64,000 nt of DNA, from contig NZ_CP068760.1 of NCBI RefSeq assembly GCF_016775705.1, forward strand, positions 1,054,001 to 1,118,000, written 5' to 3'. Below are positions 42,707 to 51,315 of the stretch, in pieces. The translations under genes were made by a program, and so were the position numbers. A model generated the notes under the pieces. The model saw nothing but the letters and a program-made list of their open reading frames with translations. It did not search any database and had not been told where the DNA came from. Positions within the stretch are counted from its first letter, which is position 1. Each line of letters starts with the position of its first letter. This stretch comes from Chryseobacterium cucumeris. GTDB taxonomy: Bacteria; Bacteroidota; Bacteroidia; Flavobacteriales; Weeksellaceae.

Positions 42707-43168
42707 TTAGTCTTCTTCTACCTCAATATCATCTTGTTTAAATTCGCATTTTAATCTAAAAGGGATCGGTGTATCTGATCCGGTATAGAAATCATCAATA
42801 GTTCCTTTCCAGATAACCTGAAGCTCTCCTTCTTCGTTTTTTTCAAAAAGAAGCTCATTATCATAGATATAGGCATCTTCGTCATCAAAAAGGTCTACTT
42901 CTGTATAGGTTTCTTCATCAGAGTCATTGATGATGATGGTCTTCCCTTCTATTTCCGCCGATTCGATAGGAAAATCAAAAACTTCAAGTGAAAGCTGCGG
43001 AAAGTTGTACTGTAATGAATCATCGTCCACGTGATCCAAACTGTCATCCGTAATCACTTCAACCTCTAAAAAATGTTGCTGGTTGCTGTAAACGGCCTTA
43101 CAATAAGTATTTCTGATATTGTATTTTAGCGTTTCGTCCGGATGGTAAATTTTTAAAATCCCTTTCAT
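42707..43168 (-). CDS. Acidic protein of unknown function
   Basis: A 153-aa very acidic protein (many Asp and Glu, ending FKQDDIEVEED). The predicted structure is beta-rich, with no signal peptide. It begins with a basic-aromatic stretch KIYHPDETLKYNIRNTYCK. I do not recognise a domain. It stands alone between the exb operon and the DUF885 gene. The acidic, strand-rich character hints at a cytosolic binding protein, but that is not a function. Confidence 0.65.
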   Translation of the reverse strand: MKGILKIYHPDETLKYNIRNTYCKAVYSNQQHFLEVEVITDDSLDHVDDDSLQYNFPQLSLEVFDFPIESAEIEGKTIIINDSDEETYTEVDLFDDEDAYIYDNELLFEKNEEGELQVIWKGTIDDFYTGSDTPIPFRLKCEFKQDDIEVEED

Positions 43169-43309
43169 TTTTTCTTAAAAAAGAACTGTAATAATATGAT
43201 TGTTAAACGTTTTAGACAAAGATAAAAAATTGATTCAAAGTTAAAAGGATTTTGAAAATAATTTTTTAAAATCAATGCATTCAATAAGCATGAATATCCC
43301 AATAATACT

Positions 43310-43317
43310 TACTTTTG
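43310..43317 (+). promoter_or_regulatory. Putative -7 element of the DUF885 gene
   Basis: TACTTTTG matches TAnnTTTG, 20 nt before the ATG at 43337. No convincing -33 is seen. Confidence 0.4.
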
Positions 43318-43336
43318 TTTTCATAAAGATTGTGAG

Positions 43337-45133
43337 ATGAAAAACATTTTATCAAAAAGTATTCTGGGATTAGGGTTGATGATTGGTCTTGCTTCCTGCA
43401 AAAAATCGGATTCTCCCCTTACAAAAGTGACACCCAGCAACCTGGATTCTATCGCTTCGAACTATTATGAGCAATATCTTAAGTTATATCCTTTAGATGC
43501 TACAGCACAGGGAGATACAAGATATAACGACCAGCTTCCGATTAATATTGATAAAGATTTTATCTCAGGAGAAGTAACATTCTACAATTCTGTACAGAAA
43601 CAGCTGGAACATGTAGATTACAAAAGTCTTTCTGATGAGGATAAAGTGGTATATGATGTATTGGATTATACTTTAAAAGATAAAATTGAGGGCTATGCCT
43701 ATCATCCGGAATATATTCCTTTCACTCAGTTTGGAGGGCTGCCGCTTACTTTTCCATTGTATGGAAGCGGACAGGGCAATCAGCCTTTTAAAACAGAAAA
43801 AGACTACAGCGACTGGCTGAAAAGAATGGAAAAATTTCCGGAGTGGATGAATGCAGCTGCGGACAACTTCCGTGAGGGAATCAACAATAAAATAGTGCTT
43901 CCTAAAAAACTGGTTGTCAAAATGATTCCTCAGATGAGAGCAGAGGAAATCACTACTTCCGATATGGAAAAGAATATTTTCTACGGACCTATTAAAAATT
44001 TCCCTAAAAACTTTACAGAGGCTCAGAAAGAAAAATTCTCAGCACTTTACAAAGATGCTATTACAAAAAAAATCATCCCGGCTTATACTAAAATGGGAAC
44101 ATTTTTAGAAAAAGAATACCTGCCAAAAGCAAGAGATACAGACGGATACAACAGCCTTCCTAACGGCAATGAAATCTACAACTATTATGTAAAAAGCTGG
44201 ACTACCACAAAGAAATCACCTGAAGAGATCAATAAGATCGGGCTTCAACAGGTTGCAATGCTTCGCGCAGAAATGGAGAAAGTAAAACATCAGGTAGGCT
44301 TTACCGGATCTCTGGAAGAATTTATCACTTTTGTTAAGACGGATCCAAAGGCAATGACTTTTAAAACATCTAAGGAAGTTTTAAATGCATTCAACGGGAT
44401 CTTAACGAAAATTACACCGAAGCTGAAAACAATGTTTAATGTAACGCCAAAAACAAAGTTTGAGATCAGACAGACGGAGAAATTCAGGGAAGCAAGTGCC
44501 AGCGCAGAATATATGCCGGGAACTCCGGATGGAAAAAGAGCAGGTATATTTTATGTTCCGCTTCCTGATCCTACCAAATTTAATGTTACTTCGGGAATGG
44601 AATCTCTTTTCCTTCATGAGGCGATTCCGGGGCATCACTATCAGGTTTCTCTTCAACAGGAAAATACAAGGCTTCCTAAATTCATGAGATTCGGATGGTT
44701 GGGAGCATATGGTGAAGGATGGGCTCATTATTGTGAAACATTAGGCCCTGAATTCGGTTTATATACTGATCCTTACCAGAAAATGGGATATTTAAGCGAT
44801 CAGATGCTGAGAGCGGTAAGACTTGTAGTAGATACGGGACTTCATACCGGAAAAATGTCAAGAGAAGAAGCGATCAGATATTTCTTAAGCAACATTTCTT
44901 ATGATGAAGCATCGGCCACTGCAGAAGTAGAAAGATATATGGCGATGCCGGGTCAGGCCTTAGGCTACAAAATAGGGTCTTTAAGAATCCGTGAGCTGAG
45001 AGAAAAATATCAGAAAGAACTGGGAAACAAATTCAATCTGGCAAGCTTCCATGATGAAGTTTTAAGCCAGGGATGTCTTCCGCTGGACGTTCTGAACAGA
45101 AAAATGGAGCTTTGGGCTCAAAAACAAAAATAG
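43337..45133 (+). CDS. DUF885 lipoprotein, putative metallopeptidase
   Basis: A 598-aa lipoprotein (lipobox LASC, Cys22). The DUF885 fold includes the zinc-binding-type motif HEAIPGHHYQVSL (about residues 430-442) and a downstream GEGWAHYCETLGPEFG, which supplies the acidic ligand. The segment ASAEYMPGTPDGKRAGIFYV is also typical. Members look like exported zinc metalloproteins or peptidases; the substrate is unknown. A small lipoprotein gene follows 6 nt later, so they are likely co-transcribed. Confidence 0.88.
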   Translation: MKNILSKSILGLGLMIGLASCKKSDSPLTKVTPSNLDSIASNYYEQYLKLYPLDATAQGDTRYNDQLPINIDKDFISGEVTFYNSVQKQLEHVDYKSLSDEDKVVYDVLDYTLKDKIEGYAYHPEYIPFTQFGGLPLTFPLYGSGQGNQPFKTEKDYSDWLKRMEKFPEWMNAAADNFREGINNKIVLPKKLVVKMIPQMRAEEITTSDMEKNIFYGPIKNFPKNFTEAQKEKFSALYKDAITKKIIPAYTKMGTFLEKEYLPKARDTDGYNSLPNGNEIYNYYVKSWTTTKKSPEEINKIGLQQVAMLRAEMEKVKHQVGFTGSLEEFITFVKTDPKAMTFKTSKEVLNAFNGILTKITPKLKTMFNVTPKTKFEIRQTEKFREASASAEYMPGTPDGKRAGIFYVPLPDPTKFNVTSGMESLFLHEAIPGHHYQVSLQQENTRLPKFMRFGWLGAYGEGWAHYCETLGPEFGLYTDPYQKMGYLSDQMLRAVRLVVDTGLHTGKMSREEAIRYFLSNISYDEASATAEVERYMAMPGQALGYKIGSLRIRELREKYQKELGNKFNLASFHDEVLSQGCLPLDVLNRKMELWAQKQK

Positions 45134-45139
45134 TTTCAT

Positions 45140-45697
45140 ATGAAACTATTTTTGTTTTTTTCAGGTATTTTATTGATGGCTTTGAGTTGTCAAAAAGAGC
45201 AGAATTTTGGAAATTTTACTGTTGATAGTAGCTTACCTAACCATGATAGTATTCTAGTTCTCTCAAAATATCCGGAACTGAAGCTTTATAATAGTGAAGT
45301 TGTTGAAAGCAAAACAAGAACAGCACATATTGTTCAAACTGCAAGTTATTCGGATGGCTTTCGTAAGGGAACGTTTTTATTCAATGATTATAAATGTAAA
45401 GCTCAATACCTGAATGACTCTCTTACTATCAAATTGAATAACAATAATGGATATTTTGGAAATGGTATTTTGATTAAAGTTTTTAATAATCAATTTTACA
45501 TCAGAGATATTGATCCTAAAACCTTAAAAAAGGAAGAAAAATTCATAAAATCTGAAGTTTACAGTCAAAAATTAGTTCTTAACAGCCATAAATTCGCCAC
45601 AAATGACAGCATATATGGTTTTATAGATTACAAATGCAATATTGACAGTTTGGTTGACAAACACTTTAAAGGATATTTTAAAACTATAATACAATAA
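45140..45697 (+). CDS. Lipoprotein of unknown function
   Basis: A 185-aa lipoprotein with a lipobox (ALSC, Cys17). The rest is beta-rich with no domain I recognise: repeats such as FLFNDYKCKAQYLNDSL and ATNDSIYGFIDYKCN. It has cysteines within short YKC segments. The gene follows the DUF885 gene by 6 nt and precedes the DinB gene by 8 nt on the same strand. Confidence 0.75.
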   Translation: MKLFLFFSGILLMALSCQKEQNFGNFTVDSSLPNHDSILVLSKYPELKLYNSEVVESKTRTAHIVQTASYSDGFRKGTFLFNDYKCKAQYLNDSLTIKLNNNNGYFGNGILIKVFNNQFYIRDIDPKTLKKEEKFIKSEVYSQKLVLNSHKFATNDSIYGFIDYKCNIDSLVDKHFKGYFKTIIQ

Positions 45698-45705
45698 TAA
45701 CTGGT

Positions 45706-46152
45706 ATGATCACAGAAAGTCTAAGATCTCTTTACAACAGAGATTTAAATAAGTTAAAAACGGAACTGGAAGCCTATCAAAGCGAAGAAAATCTTTGGAA
45801 AACGGATAAAAACATTGCCAACTCTGCGGGTAACCTTGCCCTTCATCTGGTCGGAAATCTTAATCATTTTATCGGAACACACCTTGGAAACACAGGATAC
45901 GTAAGACAGCGTGACCTTGAATTTTCGTCAAAGGATATTCCCAAAGCGGAACTTATTGAAAAGGTGAAAGCCACTGCGGCAATGATAGATTCGGTACTTT
46001 CCCAATTGTCCGATGAAGACCTGAAAAAAGAATATCCATTGGTTGTTTTTGAAAGTGCCATGACAACCGATTATTTTCTGATCCATCTGCTTGCTCATCT
46101 GGACTATCATCTGGGGCAGGTTAATTATCACAGAAGGCTGTTGGACATTTAA
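45706..46152 (+). CDS. DinB-family protein
   Basis: A 148-aa four-helix protein of the DinB superfamily. The three metal-binding histidines are suggested by LALHLVGNLNHFIG, the later LIHLLAHLDYHLGQVN and the DYHLG motif. Family proteins are often bacillithiol- or mycothiol-dependent S-transferases or metal enzymes; Bacteroidota homologues are uncharacterised. It is the last gene of the 43337-46152 run. Confidence 0.85.
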   Translation: MITESLRSLYNRDLNKLKTELEAYQSEENLWKTDKNIANSAGNLALHLVGNLNHFIGTHLGNTGYVRQRDLEFSSKDIPKAELIEKVKATAAMIDSVLSQLSDEDLKKEYPLVVFESAMTTDYFLIHLLAHLDYHLGQVNYHRRLLDI

Positions 46153-46204
46153 TCTGATTTATTTATTTTTATTAAAACTAATTTATCCTGAAAACCCAAT
46201 CATT

Positions 46205-46807
46205 ATGAAGAAAATATTTGTTTTATCTTCAAATCCTGAAAAATTTTCTGGTGCCTTAGAACATTATACAGAGAGAAATTTTACACCTGAATTTATTGTC
46301 ACAGATGAACATTTAAGTTTCACAGAAGGAATACAAAAGGTAATAAAAGAAAGTGATGATGAAGACTATATCATTATTTCAACCTCTCAACATCGGTTTT
46401 GTCCTAGTTTTTCACAAGATCATCTTGAAAAATGTATTGAAAAGGTAAAAAGACTTGACGGTAATTTATTGCTTGGAGGTCTCCTAAGCTTTGAAAAAGT
46501 GATCGAAGTTTCTGATCATATATTCTGGGTTGATGGTTTCAAGGGATCACAGTTCATGATTATTTTCAAAAAAACATATTCTCTTTTCTTGCAAAGGAAT
46601 TTCAATACTAAGCTGCCTCTTGATGTTTTTTTATCATCACATCTGGAAGACGTCTTTGTAATACATCCATTCATTTCTCAGTTTGAAGATGACGGAAACC
46701 TTCAATCATTCGAAAACACCACTGATTTTCAATATATATATGACAATCCGGAAGTTTTTCTTGATGAACTTTCCCAAATAAAAAAATACTACAGCTATGA
46801 GCCATAA
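46205..46807 (+). CDS. GT25-like protein lacking the acidic motif
   Basis: A 200-aa cytosolic protein homologous to its downstream neighbour. The aligned parts are LLLGGLLSFEKVIEVSDHIF and HIFWVDGFKGSQFMIIFKKT. In the neighbour the sugar-binding acidic motif reads IVEDDH; here the same position reads ISTSQH. The N-terminal INLKHREDR found in GT25 enzymes is absent too. The protein may be a non-catalytic partner or may have lost function. The long upstream in-frame stretch to 46091 is not used; ATG at 46205 starts the fold. It overlaps the next gene by 11 nt. Confidence 0.7.
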   Translation: MKKIFVLSSNPEKFSGALEHYTERNFTPEFIVTDEHLSFTEGIQKVIKESDDEDYIIISTSQHRFCPSFSQDHLEKCIEKVKRLDGNLLLGGLLSFEKVIEVSDHIFWVDGFKGSQFMIIFKKTYSLFLQRNFNTKLPLDVFLSSHLEDVFVIHPFISQFEDDGNLQSFENTTDFQYIYDNPEVFLDELSQIKKYYSYEP

Positions 46808-47483
46808 TAACTTTTCAGAAATTATGATCCCCACTTACATTATCAATCTGAAACATAGAGAAGACAGAAGGGAAAGTGTGTTAAAAGAGTTTGAAGGCAG
46901 ACCGGAATTTGGCTGCCAAATTGTAGAGGCATGTATGCATGAGAAAGGGAATGTAGGCCTCTGGGAAAGCATAAAAAAAACGGTATCTCTTGCTATTGAA
47001 AACGAAGATGATGTGATTATCATTGTAGAAGATGACCATGTTTTTACGGAACATTATGAAAGAGATGCGTTTATAAATAATATTATACAATCTAATGAGC
47101 AGGGTGCTGATATTCTGGCCGGAGGCATTGGAGGAGGCTTTAGATTTGTTGTTCCTATTACAGAAAACAGGTTTTGGATCAATCATTTCTGGTGTACCCA
47201 GTTTATGGTGGTATACAGTCGTTTTTTTGATCATATACTCAATGCAGACTTTGGCCCGGAAGACACTGCAGATAACTTTTTATCACAACTGTCAGCTCAT
47301 AAAATGGTATTATATCCTTTTGTCTCCGTTCAGAAAGATTTCGGATATTCTGATATTACTGCAGAGAATAATATTAATGGAAATATTGAACATTATTTTA
47401 AAACAGCAGATCTTGCCCTTGGTATCTATCAAAAAAAGTACAAACAATTGGTTTTAAATAATAAAAAAGAGAGAACAATATAA
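46797..47483 (+). CDS. GT25-like glycosyltransferase
   Basis: A 228-aa protein of the glycosyltransferase family 25 type, which transfers sugars from nucleotide donors. The N-terminal IPTYIINLKHREDRR and the acidic IIIVEDDHVF (Glu-Asp-Asp at residues 78-80) are the family marks. The central region GADILAGGIGGGFRFV and the C-terminal half are shared with the protein encoded just upstream. No signal peptide. The start could also be the ATG at 46824. It is convergent with a peptide and glycosyltransferase block that may use it. The sugar and acceptor are unknown. Confidence 0.8.
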   Translation: MSHNNFSEIMIPTYIINLKHREDRRESVLKEFEGRPEFGCQIVEACMHEKGNVGLWESIKKTVSLAIENEDDVIIIVEDDHVFTEHYERDAFINNIIQSNEQGADILAGGIGGGFRFVVPITENRFWINHFWCTQFMVVYSRFFDHILNADFGPEDTADNFLSQLSAHKMVLYPFVSVQKDFGYSDITAENNINGNIEHYFKTADLALGIYQKKYKQLVLNNKKERTI

Positions 47484-47500
47484 GGTTCTCTCTTTTTCTT
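47462..47500. terminator. Bidirectional terminator between the convergent operons
   Basis: AAGAGAGAAC / GTTCTCTCTT hairpin (47468-47494) with A and T flanks. It overlaps the GT25 stop codon and lies 13 nt or so from the end of the peptide B gene. Confidence 0.82.
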
Positions 47501-47512
47501 TTCATAAAATGA

Positions 47513-47689
47513 TTAGCAACAGATCACTCCTGAAGGTCCACAATAAGCCTCCATACTCCCATGGACTAGACACATCACTGCCTGGCAGTTACATGATGTT
47601 GGGCCCGATCCTGCTTTAATAACTCTCATTTCCTTTCTGCTCATGTTATTCTTTATAACATTCATGCTCATTTTTTGTAATTTTTTCAT
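47513..47689 (-). CDS. Six-Cys precursor-like peptide B
   Basis: A 58-aa peptide read directly from the sequence and too short for ordinary gene calls. The leader MKKLQKMSMN...SRKEMRVIKAGSG is nearly the same as in peptide A at 48617. The core has the pattern CNC-x4-C-x9-C-x6-CC, i.e. six Cys, ending at VICC. It follows the DUF6625-type gene by 30 nt on the same strand and is likely co-transcribed with it. Leader and core are typical of a secreted, modified peptide; the product and its activity are unknown. Confidence 0.75.
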   Translation of the reverse strand: MKKLQKMSMNVIKNNMSRKEMRVIKAGSGPTSCNCQAVMCLVHGSMEAYCGPSGVICC

Positions 47690-47719
47690 GCTATTATTTT
47701 TTAATTAGTAGTACAGTAA

Positions 47720-48550
47720 TTACCAATAAATTCTAGTGGGGCTTACATTATACCTGTTGGGGATTTTTGCAGGTACTTTTTCGGGGTTGTATACTTTTTT
47801 AAGCCAAAACATATGAAACATAATTGCCTCATATTTGTTTTTATAAATAACTTTTCCATTATCAAATTTTACTCTCCCCGTATAGCCCTCCATAAGAATA
47901 AAATCAAAATGAGTTCTGAGAATTCCTTCTCTTTCAGCATTTTTCATGATATGGGTAAAACTTTCAATTTCTGTTTCAATTTCGAAAATAGGAATACCTT
48001 CTGCTAGATCGTCCCAAACAAAATTACATTCATCAAAACAGAAGTGATCCGGCATAGAAAATACCTTTTTATAGTCTTTACTTCTTTTAAAGAATGTATT
48101 CATCAGTTCATTATTCCTGTACAGACCAAAGCATCCGGTGGTATAATCATCTCTTACACTGATATAATCATAGCTATCGAGAAATTCATTGGTAAAAAAA
48201 GCTCTTATATCTCCGTAAATAAGATCGAGATCACAGTGCCCCCAGAAATCATATCCTTCTATAAGTTCCGGAAACATAAAAGCATACGCAGGCTTAAAAT
48301 CACACAGCTTATAAGGATAATCTATGTTGATTGGAAACCCAAGTTTATCAGATGTATCGCAGATGATATCTTTCAGATTTTTATGGACTATTTTTACATT
48401 TGAGGGTAAGTTTTTTACCTCCTCTGTATTATCAGTTATAATCACAAAATCTACACTTGGATTAAAAGCACAAGAATGCAGATAATAGGGCATATACCAT
48501 GGATATTTACCATACCAGCATGTAATTAAAACTAAACTTGGTGTATTCAT
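47720..48550 (-). CDS. DUF6625-type glycosyltransferase-like protein
   Basis: A 276-aa cytosolic protein with a glycosyltransferase-A-like appearance. The DLD motif (residues 107-109, HCDLDLIYG) would bind a metal and nucleotide sugar. The N-terminal LITCWYGKYPWYMPYYLHSC and middle KPAYAFMFPELIEGYDFWGH segments are typical of the DUF6625 group. Its neighbours on both sides encode the two six-Cys peptides, which makes the peptides candidate acceptors. Activity and sugar are inferred from the motif. Confidence 0.72.
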   Translation of the reverse strand: MNTPSLVLITCWYGKYPWYMPYYLHSCAFNPSVDFVIITDNTEEVKNLPSNVKIVHKNLKDIICDTSDKLGFPINIDYPYKLCDFKPAYAFMFPELIEGYDFWGHCDLDLIYGDIRAFFTNEFLDSYDYISVRDDYTTGCFGLYRNNELMNTFFKRSKDYKKVFSMPDHFCFDECNFVWDDLAEGIPIFEIETEIESFTHIMKNAEREGILRTHFDFILMEGYTGRVKFDNGKVIYKNKYEAIMFHMFWLKKVYNPEKVPAKIPNRYNVSPTRIYW

Positions 48551-48555
48551 AGGTT

Positions 48556-48596
48556 AAAAAAATTCTGTAATTGCAGAATTGCAATTACAGAAAAAA
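48556..48596 (-). terminator. Terminator or attenuator downstream of peptide A
   Basis: TTCTGTAATTGC / GCAATTACAGAA, a perfect 12-bp stem with a 6-nt loop, followed on the minus strand by TTTTTT. It lies between peptide A and the DUF6625-type gene, so it may leave peptide A in excess over downstream genes. Confidence 0.78.
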
Positions 48597-48616
48597 TATA
48601 AGTTATTTTTGATTGA

Positions 48617-48799
48617 TTAGCAGCATTTTGCTGGCCATCCACCGCCACATATAGCTCTCATACCATTCATATAGCAGTACTGTGAGTTACAGTTACAAGT
48701 TCCTGGCTCACCTCCTGAACCCGCTTTAATAACTCTCATTTCGTTTCTGCTCATTTCGTTTTTCATAGCATTTAAGCTCAGCTTTTGTAATTTTTTCAT
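48617..48799 (-). CDS. Six-Cys precursor-like peptide A
   Basis: A 60-aa peptide. The leader MKKLQKLSLNAMK...SRNEMRVIKAGSG closely matches peptide B. The core is CNC-x4-C-x8-C-x7-CC with six Cys and ends KCC. It lies between the C39/VKOR/DsbA fusion gene (upstream on this strand) and the DUF6625-type gene. Its leader resembles a distant form of the GG leaders of the window, where GG is replaced by GSG. The intergenic region 48800-48880 has a palindrome ATTATTATAATAAT but no clear promoter. Confidence 0.8.
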   Translation of the reverse strand: MKKLQKLSLNAMKNEMSRNEMRVIKAGSGGEPGTCNCNSQYCYMNGMRAICGGGWPAKCC

Positions 48800-48880
48800 A
48801 GAAATTTGTTTTAATTTGTTTGCCTACTCTTTAGATTTTCGGCTTCCTCTTTGTATAATTATTATAATAATTTTCTTCTT

Positions 48881-50497
48881 TTATCTGTATTCAACCTCCA
48901 ATTCCTTTACAGAATCATGCTGTTCATTCCATTCGTCCTCAATAAGATCCGGCATAAATACTTCTATATACTTTTTATTAAGTCTTACAGGATATGCATA
49001 GTCGTTGATAAAGTAATGTGGTGTGAAAAACAGGTTATTCTGTAAATTTTCATAAGAAACAGAAACCAGTTTATTCAGTAGAAAGGTTCTGTTATCAAGA
49101 GTTGTACTATATTTTTTCAACCATTTCTCTGCCTGTCTGTGACTATACCAGTCATGAAGAGCTTCAATAAATTTGCCTTCGCCTTTTGTTTGATAAATGT
49201 TCAGGAGCTGGATCAACATCTCTTCTACTTCAGCAGTTACGACTCCTGTCATATTAAATCTGATTTTGATGTTGACCTGATTTTTATATTGGTTGTAAAT
49301 TCTCTGCAAGAAATCATGCGCTTCTCTACAGTATCCGCACAAAGGGCTTGTAATAAAAGTAATTGTAACAGGAGCATTTGGATTTCCCAGCAGGATTGGC
49401 TCAGCTTTTAAAACAAGGGGTTCTGTGCTTGTAAGAATATTTTTAAAGTAAGGATAATGCCTTATATATCTTGAGTCAAACTCCGCATCCTTTTTCAGCA
49501 CTGCATAGGTTATCAAAGCTTTTTTAATAAAAATATAGGTTCCGGAAAAAGCGATCACTACTGATGACAAAAGCAAAACTGTTAGGAGGTCAAGATGTAC
49601 ATTATTCAGTATCTCCGTCATGTTAAATGACAAATAGATAAGCTGTGCATAGATTACTCCTATAATACTCAAACATATTGGACACCACTTCTTTTCTACT
49701 TTCATCTGAAAATAAACAGAATATAATGTAAATGGTATACATCCCAGCAGTGAAAAACCAATTAAAAAATAATAATTATTGATAAGCTCCTTATTAAAAA
49801 CAAGCAGTGAAAAAAGCTGAATCCCAAAAAGAAAAACACTTAGATCACTCAATTTGAACCCTGCAATTTTTCCTTTTTCAGAGTTGATAATCTGGCTGCA
49901 GCTTGACTTCTCATTTCCATCACAAAACTGCGCAGAAAAACCAGACTCCAGCCCCAGCTCTGTTTTTATAGCTTCAAAGGCTAAAAGCAACCCCACCATT
50001 GTAATCGCACCGAAACCACTTATAAACCAGCCTCCGATAAAATACAACACTACAAATACTGCACAAAAGATGAATGCTGGCAGGAGTTTATTGTAAAAGA
50101 CATTAGACGGTTTTGTGATTTCTCCGTTATTTTCAGCGGCCAGTACCGCACCAGTCCACAAACTCTCCATTTCAGGAATGGAGATAGTCTTCTGCACACC
50201 CTCATGATCTGTATATAAAACCGATTGCTCCTTTTTTTCAATATATGATAAAATCAAATGCCCGTTTCCTATATCTAATATGGTTAGAAATGTTTCCGGT
50301 AAATGATCAAAATCCTGAAAATCAATCGTAAAGGCACCATTTGGAATACCAAAAAAACCAAGAGCATCACTAAAAGCCAGAAGACTAGGTGTCTCCGGAT
50401 GCGATTCTACCTGATAGATGTAATCATTCTTATCAATTTTTACATCAATCGATTTCAGATATAAAAAAACAGCGTTAATTTCTTTTCTTAATTCCAT
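48881..50497 (-). CDS. C39-like/VKOR/DsbA-like disulfide-forming fusion protein
   Basis: A 538-aa inner-membrane protein joining three modules. Residues about 1-125 resemble a peptidase C39 fold (SHPETPSLLAFSDALGFFGI, His80) but contain no Cys, so cannot be an active C39 peptidase. Residues about 130-335 are a VKOR-like membrane domain with the loop pair Cys192 and Cys200 and the active site CPIC (Cys272, Cys275). Residues about 355-520 are a thioredoxin/DsbA-like domain with CGYC (Cys387, Cys390). It would oxidise cysteines of exported proteins, drawing electrons to quinone. The adjacent six-Cys peptides are likely substrates by position. Confidence 0.88.
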   Translation of the reverse strand: MELRKEINAVFLYLKSIDVKIDKNDYIYQVESHPETPSLLAFSDALGFFGIPNGAFTIDFQDFDHLPETFLTILDIGNGHLILSYIEKKEQSVLYTDHEGVQKTISIPEMESLWTGAVLAAENNGEITKPSNVFYNKLLPAFIFCAVFVVLYFIGGWFISGFGAITMVGLLLAFEAIKTELGLESGFSAQFCDGNEKSSCSQIINSEKGKIAGFKLSDLSVFLFGIQLFSLLVFNKELINNYYFLIGFSLLGCIPFTLYSVYFQMKVEKKWCPICLSIIGVIYAQLIYLSFNMTEILNNVHLDLLTVLLLSSVVIAFSGTYIFIKKALITYAVLKKDAEFDSRYIRHYPYFKNILTSTEPLVLKAEPILLGNPNAPVTITFITSPLCGYCREAHDFLQRIYNQYKNQVNIKIRFNMTGVVTAEVEEMLIQLLNIYQTKGEGKFIEALHDWYSHRQAEKWLKKYSTTLDNRTFLLNKLVSVSYENLQNNLFFTPHYFINDYAYPVRLNKKYIEVFMPDLIEDEWNEQHDSVKELEVEYR

Positions 50498-50519
50498 GGT
50501 TATAGTTGAATTGTTGATA

Positions 50520-51293
50520 CTATCTTTCGATGGTATTATCGTTTTCCCGGTGATATTTTTTTATTGATTCGGCCTGTTGATTCATCTTATTCATGATTTC
50601 CAGACTTTTACTAACATCTGCCATACTTTGCATCAAAACAGGCAAGGGATCATTTATGAAGTTTTCTTTATTTTTAATGTAGGCTTCTTTTGACATCAAA
50701 CTCTCATCCATTACTGATTCTGTTTGCAATGTAGACCGGACATTTTTTTTACTGCCTTTCAATTTCCATTGATATTCATTATTAGCATCTTTCAGCTCTA
50801 TAATCAACCCTGGAAGCCCCATAAAAACATAAGGACCATCAAAAACCGGAATATCCTGAGTAAACCATGCTATCCAATGTCTTCCTCCATAATTGGCTTC
50901 TGCTTTTTGTACTTGAAAAGTCCCGGTATTTTTTTTTTCCGGTAAAAGCTTCCAATGAAGATCAGGATATTCTTTATAGGAAATAACACCTATAAATAAA
51001 TCATCTTTCAGAATAACTGATGAATTACCAAGATCTTTTATTACCTTAAAATTCATTGTTCCTAACGATAAAACTGGGGATTGTGTTGTGAAAAGAGAAT
51101 CAGATTCCCACTTTTCTTTTCGAATGAATACAGACCTTTTATCAAGACTGTCCAGATAGAATATGTCGGTCTTTATCGTCTTATTTTTGGTAGAGGGTTT
51201 ATAGGTAAGTTCATAATAAAACCGATGAACCTGCCCTTTACAGGCACAGGAATATAAAACTATAAAAAAAACGAAAAGGTTAATTTTTTTCAT
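50520..51293 (-). CDS. GLPGLI-family exported protein
   Basis: A 257-aa exported protein with the GLPGLI signature (YVFMGLPGLIIELKDANNEY) in the C-terminal half. The signal peptide (MKKINLFVFFIVLYSCACKGQ) ends near residue 21. GLPGLI proteins are common in flavobacteria and often accompany transport or peptide loci; their function is not known. The ATG at 51293 is preferred to the one at 51305 because a TATATTTG promoter box (minus strand) lies very near the latter. It is the first gene of the minus-strand run that continues to peptide B. Confidence 0.85.
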   Translation of the reverse strand: MKKINLFVFFIVLYSCACKGQVHRFYYELTYKPSTKNKTIKTDIFYLDSLDKRSVFIRKEKWESDSLFTTQSPVLSLGTMNFKVIKDLGNSSVILKDDLFIGVISYKEYPDLHWKLLPEKKNTGTFQVQKAEANYGGRHWIAWFTQDIPVFDGPYVFMGLPGLIIELKDANNEYQWKLKGSKKNVRSTLQTESVMDESLMSKEAYIKNKENFINDPLPVLMQSMADVSKSLEIMNKMNQQAESIKKYHRENDNTIER

Positions 51294-51315
51294 TTTGATT
51301 TTCATGGTACTGAGC

